Below, piece after piece: positions 24,630 through 34,186 of a DNA stretch of 42,509 nucleotides; the stretch's first letter is position 1, and each line of letters starts with the position of its first letter. The DNA lies in the NCBI GenBank assembly GCA_900299395.1, contig OMJO01000015.1:1-42509 (forward strand), read 5' to 3'. The position numbers and the translations under genes are program-made. Source of the stretch: a bacterium. GTDB taxonomy: Bacteria > Patescibacteriota > Saccharimonadia > Saccharimonadales > OMJO01. Under the pieces are notes generated by a model. The model was not told the DNA's origin. It worked only from the letters and a program-made list of their open reading frames with translations, and did no database searches.

Positions 24630-24747
24630 AAGCTTGTGCACATTAACGAACGGACGATTTCGTCGTGGAGACCAGATATATGGCAGTTTCGGCACAAGTT
24701 AGCTGTATATTTGCACCCTGCGACGAACCATCCAGGAAGGTGACTAT

Positions 24748-26886
24748 ATGAGTCAAACCATCAATCCATTTGGTAAAAAATTAATCACTGTCGAGACAGA
24801 ACTGTGTGGACGCACACTGACGCTCGAAGTTAACCGTGTCGGTTTTCGAAGTACGGCCGCTGTTATTGCACGGTACGGAGAAACCGTTGTACTCGGCACA
24901 GCTATGGTAAGCCCCAAGCAAATCATGGGGATGGACTATTTTCCGCTGAGTATTGATTATGAAGAAAAATTTTATGCAGCTGGGAAGATTAGTGGCAGCC
25001 GTTTCATCAAGCGCGAGGGTCGTCCATCAGAGGACGCCATCCTGATCGGACGTCTGATTGACCGTCCTATTCGTCCGTTGTGGCCAAAAGGCTATCGGCG
25101 TGAGGTTCAGGGTGTGGCAACAGTTTTAAGTATGGACCCTGCTTTCCGTCCAGACATGGTCGCTATGATCGCTATGAGCGCAGCCTTTATGCTGACCGGA
25201 GCACCATTTGATGGCCCTGTGGCGGGACTTCGTGTCGGGTTAGTCGACGGTAAGTTGACCGCTTTCCCAACGCCCGAACAGCTCAACGATGGGCCACTTG
25301 ACCTCGTGGTAGCAGGTACCAAAGATGCCATCATGATGGTGGAAGCTGGTGCCAATGAAGTCTCAGAAGATGAAATAGCCGATGCTTTAGCCTTTGCACA
25401 TAAGGCCATGCAGCCAGCTATCAAAATTCAGGAAGAGTTGGTCAAAAAAGTAGGCGTGACGAAGCAAGAGTACGAGCTTGTCTTACCAAACGACGATGTC
25501 CAGAAGGCTATGGACGAGTGGGTCAAAGATAAGCTTGGTAATGCACTGCGTGCACCATATCCAGAGCGTAATGAGCTGATTGCCACGTTGCGTGATGAGA
25601 TGCACAAACACTTCGAAAATGAGATCGGTGAAGAGAATTACGCCGAGGTCATGACCGAGTATGAAGAGGCATTAACCATGGCGCTTCATAAGGACGTTCG
25701 TGCCGGTATTGTCAAAGACGGCAAGCGACCTGACGGACGCAAGCTTAATGAGGTTCGACCATTGTCTAGTGAAGTGTCACTGCTGCCACGAGCACATGGC
25801 TCCAGTCTCTTTACGCGGGGGATGACCCAAGCCCTTAACATCGTGACTCTCGCACCGTTATCGTATGCACAGCTTATAGATACTATGGAGCGAGACGTCC
25901 AGAAGCGCTATATGCACCACTACAATGCCCCTGGGTATACTGTTGGTGAAGTGAAGCGTCTGGGTAGCCCCGGCCGTCGTGAAATTGGCCACAGTGCGCT
26001 GGCGGAGCGAGCTTTGCTACCCGTAATTCCCACGGAAGCAGATTTCCCGTACACCATTCGTAGTGTCACTGAAATCATGAGCCAGAATGGTAGTACCAGC
26101 ATGGCCGCTACCTGTTCTAGCTGTTTGGCGCTTATGGACGCTGGTGTACCAATTACGCGACCGGTAAGCGGCATCGCAATGGGCCTTATGATGGATGGCG
26201 ACAAGCCGTACATCCTGAGTGATATTGCTGACGCCGAAGACTTTGCTGGTGACATGGACTTCAAAGTGACGGGTACTGAGAAGGGTATCACGGCGCTACA
26301 GATGGACATGAAGGTTCATGGACTAAGTGTCGATATTCTGAAAGAAGCTCTACAGCAGGGCAAGGAAGGCCGCAAGTTCATCCTTGACCACATGTTGAGC
26401 GTCATCAAGGCACCACGAGGTGAGATGAGCCCATACGCACCGCGCGTTGAGGCAATTAGCATCAATCCGGACAAGATTCGCGAAGTAATCGGTAAGGGTG
26501 GTGAGACCATTCAGAAGATTACGGCCGAAACTGGTACTGAGATTGATATTAAAGACGACGGAACTGTTATGATTGCTAGCCCAGACGGCGATAGCATCAA
26601 CAAAGCCAAACAGTGGATCGAGAACATTGTGGCCGAGCCGGAAGTGGGCAGAGTCTATGAAAATTGCCGTGTTGTGAGCGTGCTCGACTTTGGTGCCTTC
26701 GTAGAAATCTTGCCAGGCAAAGAGGGCTTGGTGCACGTCAGTGAGATGAGCGAAGAGCGGGTAAACAAACCGAGCGATGTGGTGAAGGAAGGCGATACAG
26801 TCACCGTAAAGTTAGTGGCTATTGATGACCGTGGTCGGCTCAACCTCAGCATGAAGGCCGCTGTACGGGAGAAAAATAATGGCTAA
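24748..26886 (+). CDS. pnp: Polynucleotide phosphorylase
   Basis: 712 residues. Phosphorolytic 3'-5' exoribonuclease, working as a trimeric ring. Two RNase PH domains are separated by a helical linker. The first has AGKISGSRFIKREGRPSED and the second has RPDGRKLNEVRPL and the catalytic region SDIADAEDFAGDMDFK. A KH domain (INPDKIREVIGKGGETIQKI) and an S1 domain (VVSVLDFGAFVEILPGKEGL) close the protein. Length matches the family. The stop overlaps the next gene by 8 bases. Confidence 0.97.
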   Translation: MSQTINPFGKKLITVETELCGRTLTLEVNRVGFRSTAAVIARYGETVVLGTAMVSPKQIMGMDYFPLSIDYEEKFYAAGKISGSRFIKREGRPSEDAILIGRLIDRPIRPLWPKGYRREVQGVATVLSMDPAFRPDMVAMIAMSAAFMLTGAPFDGPVAGLRVGLVDGKLTAFPTPEQLNDGPLDLVVAGTKDAIMMVEAGANEVSEDEIADALAFAHKAMQPAIKIQEELVKKVGVTKQEYELVLPNDDVQKAMDEWVKDKLGNALRAPYPERNELIATLRDEMHKHFENEIGEENYAEVMTEYEEALTMALHKDVRAGIVKDGKRPDGRKLNEVRPLSSEVSLLPRAHGSSLFTRGMTQALNIVTLAPLSYAQLIDTMERDVQKRYMHHYNAPGYTVGEVKRLGSPGRREIGHSALAERALLPVIPTEADFPYTIRSVTEIMSQNGSTSMAATCSSCLALMDAGVPITRPVSGIAMGLMMDGDKPYILSDIADAEDFAGDMDFKVTGTEKGITALQMDMKVHGLSVDILKEALQQGKEGRKFILDHMLSVIKAPRGEMSPYAPRVEAISINPDKIREVIGKGGETIQKITAETGTEIDIKDDGTVMIASPDGDSINKAKQWIENIVAEPEVGRVYENCRVVSVLDFGAFVEILPGKEGLVHVSEMSEERVNKPSDVVKEGDTVTVKLVAIDDRGRLNLSMKAAVREKNNG

Positions 26887-27082
26887 AGTTGTCGAGCACC
26901 TGCAAAGCCCACAGACGTTATTTCTGATGGGCGTGGTGGGGTTGGTGCTGGCATACGCCATGGCCACTAGGGCTATCGATACCGGTAGTCTTGGGCAGTA
27001 CGGACTGACGTTTTTGCTCTTGTTCCTGAGCATTAACGTCTTTATACGCGCAGGCCGAAGTTTTAAAAATGACAAGCAGTAA
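26879..27082 (+). CDS. Small two-helix membrane protein
   Basis: 67 residues, starting inside the end of pnp (ATG 26879) and overlapping the next gene by 14 bases, so translation is coupled on both sides. Two hydrophobic segments ([20 protein letters not shown] and [16 protein letters not shown]) with a polar turn and a basic C-terminus. No family recognised. The overlaps argue that it is real. Confidence 0.65.
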   Translation: MAKVVEHLQSPQTLFLMGVVGLVLAYAMATRAIDTGSLGQYGLTFLLLFLSINVFIRAGRSFKNDKQ

Positions 27083-27641
27083 ACAACAACGTCTTGACCA
27101 GATTAAGGCAGATATCGTCGCAAAACATATCTGCCCAGACCTGGCCAAAACCGCGACACAGTTGGTATTTGGTGATGGGAATCCAGATGCAGACATAGTC
27201 TTTATCGGTGAGGCGCCAGGGAAGAATGAAGATTTACAGGGCAAGCCGTTTGTCGGCGCTGCTGGTAAATTTTTGGACGAGATGCTCCAGTCGATTAATC
27301 TGGAGCGAACGGATGTGTACATTACCAATATCGTAAAGTATCGACCACCCAATAATCGCGATCCACTTCCAGAGGAAAAAGATGCGTTTCTGCCATATTT
27401 AGAGGAACAACTGGCAGTAATACAGCCTAAATTAGTGGTAACGCTGGGTCGCCATAGCATGAACTGCTTTTTGCCTCAGCTGCAGATTTCTGCGGTGCAT
27501 GGACAACCAAAGTGGTTCAAAGGACAGGTGTACTTGCCACTATTTCACCCTGCAGCTGCGCTGTATAACGGGGGGCTACGGGCAACGTTATTAGAAGACT
27601 TTGCGAACATCCCAACTATCCTCACACAAATTGAACACTAA
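27069..27641 (+). CDS. Family-4 uracil-DNA glycosylase lacking its Fe-S ligands
   Basis: 190 residues. Type-4 UDG layout: [20 protein letters not shown] (uracil pocket), [29 protein letters not shown] and [10 protein letters not shown] (motif 2). Typical members hold a 4Fe-4S cluster with four Cys. Here the first CxxC reads KHIC (one Cys left), VKCRPP is VKYRPP and the fourth Cys before PYL is Phe, so three of four are lost and no cluster can form. The protein may still excise uracil, since the active-site motifs remain. Confidence 0.88.
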   Translation: MTSSKQQRLDQIKADIVAKHICPDLAKTATQLVFGDGNPDADIVFIGEAPGKNEDLQGKPFVGAAGKFLDEMLQSINLERTDVYITNIVKYRPPNNRDPLPEEKDAFLPYLEEQLAVIQPKLVVTLGRHSMNCFLPQLQISAVHGQPKWFKGQVYLPLFHPAAALYNGGLRATLLEDFANIPTILTQIEH

Positions 27642-27669
27642 TATTTCTCTTCTAATAGAAAGGAAGAAA

Positions 27670-29751
27670 ATGGATAAAAAACCTAATCAACAAAGACGAC
27701 AGGGCAATAAAGCTCCTCGTCAGAACAAGCAAAATAACCAACCAAACAGCAAGCCGAACAACAATGGTTTGCGTTCCAGCCGTGGTGCAGCTATTCGTGC
27801 CCAAAAGCGCACGCAAGAAGATGCTTCACGTATTGCCAGCCAGTATCTTGACGCATCTGCGCAAGACGGTGGTCAACCACGAGCTAATTTCATCGACGAT
27901 AGTCCACGACTAAAGATTATTGGACTTGGTGGTATGGACGGTGGTGGCTCAAAGAATATGATTCTTTTGGAGTACCAAAATGACGCCATTGTTATGGACT
28001 GTGGTAACGACCTAAGTGTTGACTTGCCGGGCATCAACTATGGAATCGCCGACACCACTTACCTCGAGAGCATCAAGCACAAATTACGTGCCTATGTCAT
28101 TACGCATGGACACCTTGACCACATCGGAGGACTTCCACATATCGTACCCAAGCTGCCAGCACCAATTTACGGAAGTAAATTCACCATTGGCCGCGTCGAG
28201 GAAATATTTGAAAACTTTGGTCTGCCGATGCCTGAGGGCTTCCAGTTGCAGACAGTAACAATGAATGAAGACACCCATGAGCGACTCAAGGTTGGCCCAT
28301 TCTTTGTGGAGTTGGTGCGTGTCACGCACTCGATCCCAGGCAGTACCTGTGTCATTATCGACACACCAGCCGGCCGGATAGTGAACACTGGTGACTTCCG
28401 TCTCGACCCAAATCCACTCGATCACGAGCGAACCGATGTCGAACGCCTTATGGAACTGGGTAAAGAAGGTGTGCTTGCGCTACTCAGTGAGAGTACAACC
28501 ACCGATCGCCCTGGTCGAACACCAAGTGAAAGCACGATCGAACAGAGCTACATCGATATTATTGACCAAGCACCTGGGCGCATCTTTATCGGTGTATTCT
28601 CAACCAACATGAACCGCATCCAGATGATAATTAACGCTGCTGTCCACCATGGCCGCAAGATAGCCATCGATGGTCGTAGCATGGTTAGTACGCTGGAAAT
28701 GGCTGTACGTCATGGATTCATGAAAGTACCAAAAGGTACTTTTGTGCCTATTGCTACCACTGCAAACATGAAGGATCACGAACTCGTGGTTGTTTGTACT
28801 GGTTCACAAGGTGAGCCAAGCTCAGCCTTGCAGCGTATGGCAAGTGGTGACCACAAACACATCAAGCTCAAAGATCAGGACACCGTAATCTTGAGTTCAA
28901 CACCAATTCCAGAATCTGGAAACGATCGCCTGATTGGTGACATGGTTGATGGCCTCATGAAGCGTGGCGTCCATGTATTTGAACATCGAAACCATGAAAT
29001 TGACGGAGTTGGTCCGCTACACGTATCGGGTCACGCCAGTCGCGAAGAATATGCTGAGATGATAACTATGCTCAAGCCAAAATTTTTCATCCCAATCTAT
29101 GGTTCGTACCGTTCAAAGGCACGGCACATTGATCTGGCGATAGAACAGGGTATCCCACGCGCCAATACGCTTAATGTTGAGAATGGCGACGTGATTGCCT
29201 TTGAAGCAGATAAGAAAGTAGAAGTAATTGGCAAAGTGCCACAAGGAACTGTTCTGGTAGACCAGACAGGCGCTATCGTCAGTAACATTGTCATCAAAGA
29301 TCGTCTGATGCTTGCTGAGGAAGGCTTGGTTGCTGTTGTGCTGACACTGGACAAAAAGACCGGACAGCTCGTGACCAGCCCCGATATCATTACCCGCGGG
29401 TTCATCTACATTCGTGATAGTGAAGAGCTTATGAACGCTTTCCGCGCTGAGTTGCGACGAGCTGTGGGGCAGCGCTTCAAACGCATTGATCTCGACCGTT
29501 TCAAAGCAGAACTCAAAGATCACATTACTCACTTCTTGTTTGAACATACGGGACGCAGCCCTATCGTCATTCCCGTTGTCAATGTTGTTGGTGGCGGCGG
29601 CGGTCGACCTAGCGATAAGCCCGGACAGCAGAAACAGAGCAGTGGTCAACAGACACCGGAGCTAACTCCTGAGCAGCAAGCAGCCGAACAGCAACGCCGT
29701 TTCCAGGAACTACGCGCTAAATTACTTGGCCAAGACGCACGAGTAGACTAA
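27670..29751 (+). CDS. rnj: Ribonuclease J
   Basis: 693 residues from ATG 27670 with GAAAGGAAG upstream. Metallo-beta-lactamase/beta-CASP nuclease acting as 5'-3' exonuclease and endonuclease on mRNA. Zinc motif THGHLDHIGG, TGDFRLD, and the beta-CASP motifs with SESTTTDRPG, GTGSQGEP-like CTGSQGEPSSAL and HVSGHAS. The first 80 or so residues form an Asn/Gln/Arg/Lys-rich extension, and the C-terminus is Gln/Glu-rich. Both are probably disordered arms for RNA or partners. Together with pnp and orn it completes an RNA decay set. Confidence 0.95.
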   Translation: MDKKPNQQRRQGNKAPRQNKQNNQPNSKPNNNGLRSSRGAAIRAQKRTQEDASRIASQYLDASAQDGGQPRANFIDDSPRLKIIGLGGMDGGGSKNMILLEYQNDAIVMDCGNDLSVDLPGINYGIADTTYLESIKHKLRAYVITHGHLDHIGGLPHIVPKLPAPIYGSKFTIGRVEEIFENFGLPMPEGFQLQTVTMNEDTHERLKVGPFFVELVRVTHSIPGSTCVIIDTPAGRIVNTGDFRLDPNPLDHERTDVERLMELGKEGVLALLSESTTTDRPGRTPSESTIEQSYIDIIDQAPGRIFIGVFSTNMNRIQMIINAAVHHGRKIAIDGRSMVSTLEMAVRHGFMKVPKGTFVPIATTANMKDHELVVVCTGSQGEPSSALQRMASGDHKHIKLKDQDTVILSSTPIPESGNDRLIGDMVDGLMKRGVHVFEHRNHEIDGVGPLHVSGHASREEYAEMITMLKPKFFIPIYGSYRSKARHIDLAIEQGIPRANTLNVENGDVIAFEADKKVEVIGKVPQGTVLVDQTGAIVSNIVIKDRLMLAEEGLVAVVLTLDKKTGQLVTSPDIITRGFIYIRDSEELMNAFRAELRRAVGQRFKRIDLDRFKAELKDHITHFLFEHTGRSPIVIPVVNVVGGGGGRPSDKPGQQKQSSGQQTPELTPEQQAAEQQRRFQELRAKLLGQDARVD

Positions 29752-29764
29752 CCACGCCCTAAAC

Positions 29765-29793
29765 TTGAAAAAATAGGAATATTGTAGTATACT
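29765..29793 (+). promoter_or_regulatory. Promoter of the 29803 gene
   Basis: TTGAAA (29765-29770) and TATACT (29788-29793) with a 17-base spacer, 9 bases before ATG 29803. A good sigma-70 promoter with at most a very short leader. Confidence 0.7.
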
Positions 29794-29802
29794 ATTGTAT
29801 AG

Positions 29803-30579
29803 ATGCGTCTCTGGCATCACGCTATGAGTGAAAAGATAAAAATCACCAACAATCTAGACTGGGATGTTACTCGGACCCACGAAGCCGTAAGTGCATTCCC
29901 AGAAGCCGCGCTTGAGCAGTTGGCTGTTGTGGGCCTTGACCGCATAGTAAAAGATGCGGATCTACGGGCTATTGCCACTCATGCCAAGTCACGCATGGGC
30001 GAAGTTGGCTCAATGGGGGAGATGTTTACATTACGAGATACCGATGACATCGTCATGAAAGTGCACAAGCACCCATTTTCATATGTGGGTGTCAATGCGG
30101 CTCTACATGAGGGGTTAGCTGCACATCGACAGTTCAGTACACCTAATTATCTCGGCACCATAATGTCGCGCAACGGAACACAAGCGACGCTCATGACTCG
30201 CGAGCCAGGCATCGAGTTGTCGCGAGTAGATAATAAAGACCGCAGCAAGTACGAACGTGGTGTACACGCTCTATTACAATCAACCGCCAGCAAGGCGCTG
30301 GCGAGTGTGGGCGTTGACCCGAACTTGGCACATTGGGACTGGAATCATAACAATCTTTTGGTGCCAGCCGCCACCCGTGACTGGCGCGATGTACACAATG
30401 TTCCAATTACCATATTGGATCAACAGGCAACACAGATCGGTACTATTGATGACTGGGAAAAGCAGGCTCGGCCAGACTTTAGCGGGGTAGCACGTGACCC
30501 TCGTGATTTGGCCACAGAGCAAGCTGCTGACGACGCCTGGGCTCGGCTCAATCAGTCTCAGCAGCTGGTCAAAAACTAG
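29803..30579 (+). CDS. Kinase-like-fold protein, unknown function
   Basis: 258 residues (start ATG 29803 from the promoter position; ATG 29824 is the alternative). It shows parts of a protein-kinase/aminoglycoside-phosphotransferase plan: a Gly-rich loop and a Lys strand (GEVGSMGEMFTLRDTDDIVM then KVHK), TLMTREPGIELS as a hinge-like segment, and a catalytic-loop-like HWDWNHNNLLVP followed about 20 residues later by ITILDQQ, the place of the metal-binding Asp. Cytoplasmic. The assignment rests on motif order only, and the substrate is unknown. Confidence 0.55.
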   Translation: MRLWHHAMSEKIKITNNLDWDVTRTHEAVSAFPEAALEQLAVVGLDRIVKDADLRAIATHAKSRMGEVGSMGEMFTLRDTDDIVMKVHKHPFSYVGVNAALHEGLAAHRQFSTPNYLGTIMSRNGTQATLMTREPGIELSRVDNKDRSKYERGVHALLQSTASKALASVGVDPNLAHWDWNHNNLLVPAATRDWRDVHNVPITILDQQATQIGTIDDWEKQARPDFSGVARDPRDLATEQAADDAWARLNQSQQLVKN

Positions 30580-30583
30580 CGTC

Positions 30584-30612
30584 TTGACAAACGTTGTATT
30601 TTTTGCTATAAT
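30584..30612 (+). promoter_or_regulatory. Consensus sigma-70 promoter of the 30620 gene
   Basis: TTGACA (30584-30589), 17 bases, TATAAT (30607-30612): both elements match consensus exactly. ATG 30620 lies 7 bases after it, so the message should be leaderless. The strongest promoter in the window. Confidence 0.9.
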
Positions 30613-30619
30613 GTAATGT

Positions 30620-30913
30620 ATGAATGAGCTACAACCACCGACAGGAGAAGGCCCAACGCGTTTAGGCGAAATACTAGAAGATGTGGACGCAATTGTAGGC
30701 CAAGAGCCAGATGAGACACGGCGGGCCGACACTGAAGTGGCTCGCCTTGGGGCTGAGGTGTCTGAACTGCACGATGCCCGGCGGGGCATGATCGAAGCTA
30801 ATGAAGCTGGTCACGCCGAACACGACGTAGAGGGCATTACTGAAGCAACACTGGAGGCGCGCGCAGAACTAGATGAGGCCGTAAAACGACATCCTGCCAA
30901 CGGCCCCAAGTGA
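30620..30913 (+). CDS. Small acidic coiled-coil protein, unknown function
   Basis: 97 residues, very rich in Glu, Ala and Arg with heptad-like Leu/Val spacing (LGEILEDVDAIVGQ, then TEVARLGAEVSELHDARRGM). Probably a coiled coil, with no signal or membrane segment. A perfect-consensus leaderless promoter drives it, so it should be abundant. It lies directly before ftsK, which has its own -10 box near its start. No family recognised. Confidence 0.7.
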   Translation: MNELQPPTGEGPTRLGEILEDVDAIVGQEPDETRRADTEVARLGAEVSELHDARRGMIEANEAGHAEHDVEGITEATLEARAELDEAVKRHPANGPK

Positions 30914-30919
30914 TATAAT
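30914..30919 (+). promoter_or_regulatory. -10 box of ftsK
   Basis: TATAAT, 11 bases before ATG 30931, overlapping the stop region of the upstream small gene. Expected leader is about 4-5 bases. Confidence 0.55.
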
Positions 30920-30930
30920 AGGTAACACCT

Positions 30931-33147
30931 ATGGCAAAGAAGAAAAAACAAACACGATCCCGCAAAAAGACCGAAGAGGTCACTGAGCGTTCGGCTTTTT
31001 GGCCGCTGGCTGGTGCAGTTCTGATGATGGTCTTGGCGGTATTTTTACTACTTGGTGGGTTCGGTACCGGTGGCGCACTGCCAAAAAGTCTATTCCATGG
31101 TGCCTATTGGACGCTCGGGTGGGCGGCATATCTGACGCCAGTCGCGCTGATTTTTTTTGGTATTCACAAGTTTACCAGTGAAGACCGCAATATACCGCTG
31201 GATAAATTTATAAGCATGCTTGCTTTGCTGGTAATGAGCAGCAGTTGGCTGCATGTTGCGTTTGTAACGGGCAATAATGGGAGCTTTGCTGGAGGCCATG
31301 GTGGTGAACTAGGCAAGCTTATAGGTAATCTTGTGCTGGGCGCCCTAGATAAAATCCCAGCTGCGCTGCTGTTCTTTGTTTTGATGCTGCTTGTATTTTT
31401 CCTGACATTTGGCATTTCACCCAAAGTTATCTTGCGGCTGTTCTCACTCTTTAGTCGCCAGACAGACGAGGATACCGATCTCGCCGATCTTAAAGCCAAG
31501 GCTGTTGATAATGGTTTCAAATTGAATGAAGGTGTACCGGTAGAGCGGCATTCCGATCGAGACAAAGCGCGTCTCAGTACGTTCCGCAACTCTGCGCAAA
31601 AGATTACGCCAACCGAGAACCATGAAGCACTTACCATTGCCAGTGACCCAGACTGGAAGTTGCCGTCAATTGATTTGCTCAATCAAAAACAGGACAAAGC
31701 TGATGCGGGCAATGTGGAAGCTAACGCCGAAACTATTAAAGAAACGTTCAACCACTTTAATATCGCTGTCGAGATGGAGGGCGCCAACATTGGTCCTCGT
31801 GTGACGCAGTATACCCTCAAACCTCCAGCCGGCGTTAAGCTGGCTAAAATCGCAGCGCTTGAAAACAATCTGGCCTTAGACTTGGCAGCCCAGGCCATTC
31901 GTATCGAGGCACCGATTCCAGGTAAGAAAGCAGTAGGTATCGAGGTGCCGAATGTCCGCGGTGCGACTGTCCGCGTCAGTTCGATTATGCAATCTCGCGA
32001 ATGGCAAGAGGCCAAGAGTCCGCTGACGTTCTCGATAGGTAAAGATATCGCTGGTAAGCCCATCGTGGCAGATCTGGCAGAGATGCCACACTTGTTGGTG
32101 GCCGGCCAGACAAAATCTGGTAAGAGTGTCATGATCAACACTATTCTGACGAGTTTGCTCTATCGCAATGCGCCTTCAGACCTCAAACTCATCTTGGTTG
32201 ATCCTAAGCTCGTTGAGCTGAAGCCGTATGATGATATCCCGCACTTGCTGACACCAGTTATCACCGATCCGGAAAAAACCATCAGTGCACTGAAGTGGAC
32301 CGTGGCCGAGATGGAACGACGTTACCGTGCGCTGAGTGAAGTGCATCGTCGTAACATCGAGGAATACAATGCCCTGAAGAAAGAAGAGGGGATGCCGTAT
32401 ATCGTGATTGTTATTGATGAATTGGCAGACCTGATGATGATGGCCGCCCGTGATATAGAGGCACTAATTGTTCGCATTGCGCAGAAAGCTCGAGCCGTGG
32501 GTATTCACCTCATTCTGGCCACCCAAAGCCCTCGTGTTACCGTTATAACTGGGCTTATTAAGGCCAACGTGCCCGCACGCATTGCCTTTACGGTGTCACA
32601 AGAGGTGGAATCGCGCATTATTCTAGACCAGAGTGGTGCTGAAAAATTGTTGGGGCAAGGTGATATGCTGTTGCTGACATCCGACATGCCAAAGCCAAAA
32701 CGCGTCCAAGGTGCCCTAATTACCAGTGAAGAAACACTGAAGGTGAACGATTTCTTGCGTATGCAACGTCCACCACAATATGACGATGAAGTTATCAGTC
32801 AGCCGGTACAACTGAATGGCCGCGGTGGTGTTGTTGCCGAGATCGAGAGTACTGATGAGCCGATATTTAAGGATGCAGTTGGTGTGGTTATACAGGCCGG
32901 CAAAGCCAGCACAAGCCTGTTGCAGCGTCGTTTGCGCATTGGCTACGGCAAAGCTGCTCGTTTAATCGAAAGCATGGAAGAGCAGGGCATCGTGGGGCCG
33001 GCAGATGGTTCACGCCCGCGAGAAGTACTAGTTAGCTCAGCCGATGAAGTATTCAATCGCGATACTGCCAGCCCTGCCGAATCTGAAGATGTCTATGACG
33101 ACATGCCGGACGATGGTGACGGCAAAGACGAGTACCTCACTAAGTAG
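30931..33147 (+). CDS. ftsK: FtsK/SpoIIIE DNA translocase
   Basis: 738 residues. Pumps chromosome ends through the division septum. Basic N-terminus, then four transmembrane helices within about residues 20-175. After a short linker comes the motor: beta domain around NHFNIAVEMEGANIGPRVTQ, Walker A AGQTKSGKS, the FtsK signature LILVDPKLVELKPYDDIPHL, Walker B YIVIVIDELADL, and RPREVLV at the end of the winged-helix gamma domain (LLQRRLRIGYGKAARLIESM), which binds KOPS-like sites. The linker is shorter than in E. coli, typical of small FtsK. Confidence 0.96.
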   Translation: MAKKKKQTRSRKKTEEVTERSAFWPLAGAVLMMVLAVFLLLGGFGTGGALPKSLFHGAYWTLGWAAYLTPVALIFFGIHKFTSEDRNIPLDKFISMLALLVMSSSWLHVAFVTGNNGSFAGGHGGELGKLIGNLVLGALDKIPAALLFFVLMLLVFFLTFGISPKVILRLFSLFSRQTDEDTDLADLKAKAVDNGFKLNEGVPVERHSDRDKARLSTFRNSAQKITPTENHEALTIASDPDWKLPSIDLLNQKQDKADAGNVEANAETIKETFNHFNIAVEMEGANIGPRVTQYTLKPPAGVKLAKIAALENNLALDLAAQAIRIEAPIPGKKAVGIEVPNVRGATVRVSSIMQSREWQEAKSPLTFSIGKDIAGKPIVADLAEMPHLLVAGQTKSGKSVMINTILTSLLYRNAPSDLKLILVDPKLVELKPYDDIPHLLTPVITDPEKTISALKWTVAEMERRYRALSEVHRRNIEEYNALKKEEGMPYIVIVIDELADLMMMAARDIEALIVRIAQKARAVGIHLILATQSPRVTVITGLIKANVPARIAFTVSQEVESRIILDQSGAEKLLGQGDMLLLTSDMPKPKRVQGALITSEETLKVNDFLRMQRPPQYDDEVISQPVQLNGRGGVVAEIESTDEPIFKDAVGVVIQAGKASTSLLQRRLRIGYGKAARLIESMEEQGIVGPADGSRPREVLVSSADEVFNRDTASPAESEDVYDDMPDDGDGKDEYLTK

Positions 33148-33176
33148 TTGACTAACAGGGGTAGATAGCGTATACT
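33148..33176 (+). promoter_or_regulatory. Promoter of the rpsF-ssb-rpsR operon
   Basis: TTGACT (33148-33153) and TATACT (33171-33176), 17-base spacer. Here transcription starts about 60 bases before the gene, giving a real leader and a strong AAAGGAGG site, unlike the leaderless genes. The leader (33184-33241) may carry an S6:S18 feedback site, but I could not identify the conserved motif. Confidence 0.7.
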
Positions 33177-33241
33177 TACCCCATTATTAACCTTAGCTCA
33201 TGGCCAGTAGGGCGCGTGGGCGTTAACCAAAGGAGGTTCTT

Positions 33242-33631
33242 TTGAACAACCAATACGAGATTGCTGTCTTGTATCACCCAGATCTAGAAGTAGATCTGAC
33301 CAAGGCAGAAGATCGAGTGACAAAGATCGTCACTGGTGCTGGCGGCAAAATCACCGCTATCGACAATTGGGGTAAGCGCAAACTCATGTACCCAATCAAG
33401 GGTCAGGAGCACGCTGTGTATGTTTTCTACACGGTAGAATTGCCGTCAGAAGGTGTCAAGAAGGTAGAAGCTACCCTCAACATCACCGACGAAGTAATAC
33501 GCTACCTTATCACTCGTCCAGACCTCAAGGCTCAGGCTAAGGCCGAGGCTTTGAAGGCAGAGAAGGCCAAGAAGGCTGCCGAGCGTGGTGATAACGCTCA
33601 AGACGACGAAGACGACGATTCAGAAGAGTAG
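33242..33631 (+). CDS. rpsF: Small ribosomal subunit protein S6
   Basis: 129 residues from TTG 33242, which is fixed by AAAGGAGG just upstream and by the N-terminal strand NNQYEIAVLYHPDLE. GKITAIDNWGKRKLMYPIKG and VIRYLITRPD are S6 signatures. The C-terminal 35 residues are an added highly charged tail (KAEKAKKAAERGDNAQDDED). Start of the standard rpsF-ssb-rpsR order. Confidence 0.95.
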   Translation: MNNQYEIAVLYHPDLEVDLTKAEDRVTKIVTGAGGKITAIDNWGKRKLMYPIKGQEHAVYVFYTVELPSEGVKKVEATLNITDEVIRYLITRPDLKAQAKAEALKAEKAKKAAERGDNAQDDEDDDSEE

Positions 33632-33711
33632 ACTTGACGATAAGGCGCATCGGGCGCTACCGTAATAGTACATTAACTAACAAGACATAGATCTTATAAG
33701 GAGGGCTAGCA

Positions 33712-34176
33712 ATGGCTAGATCATTTAACCAAGTAACATTAATGGGTAATCTTACCCGTGATCCAGAGCTTCGGCAGACGCCGAATGGGCAAAACGTCTG
33801 CAGCTTTAGCTTGGCACTAAACCGCAGCTTCAAAAGCAGCAGTGGCGAATGGCAAGAAGCTACCGACTACATCGACGTAGTAGCGTGGGGACCGCTAGGA
33901 GAGCGCGTAGCGCAGTATCTTACCAAGGGCCGCCCGGCACTGGTAAACGGCCGTTTACAATCCAGAAGTTGGGAACAGGATGGCCAAAAGCGCAGCAAAG
34001 TGGAAGTAATTGCCCAAGATGTCACCTTCCTTGGTGGCGCCGGTGGTAGCGGCGGTGGCTATAGCGACGAGAGCAGCAGCCCAGCCCCTAAGCCTAAAAA
34101 GGCAGCAAAGAAAGACGATGTTGTTATCGAAGATCTCGGCGATGAACCAATAAATCTCGACGACATACCATTTTAA
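33712..34176 (+). CDS. ssb: Single-stranded DNA-binding protein
   Basis: 154 residues behind AAGGAGGG. OB-fold with FNQVTLMGNLTRDPELRQTP, FSLALNRSF, DYIDVVAWG and KGRPALVNGRLQSRSW. A short Gly/Ser/Ala/Lys linker ends in the acidic tip DEPINLDDIPF used to recruit partners. Binds ssDNA as a tetramer at forks. Confidence 0.97.
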   Translation: MARSFNQVTLMGNLTRDPELRQTPNGQNVCSFSLALNRSFKSSSGEWQEATDYIDVVAWGPLGERVAQYLTKGRPALVNGRLQSRSWEQDGQKRSKVEVIAQDVTFLGGAGGSGGGYSDESSSPAPKPKKAAKKDDVVIEDLGDEPINLDDIPF

Positions 34177-34186
34177 GGAGTAAATT

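Noticed and set aside
33184-33241. rpsF leader as an S6:S18 binding RNA
   Set aside because: The leader is long enough, but I could not find the conserved bulged stem, so it is only noted at the promoter entry.
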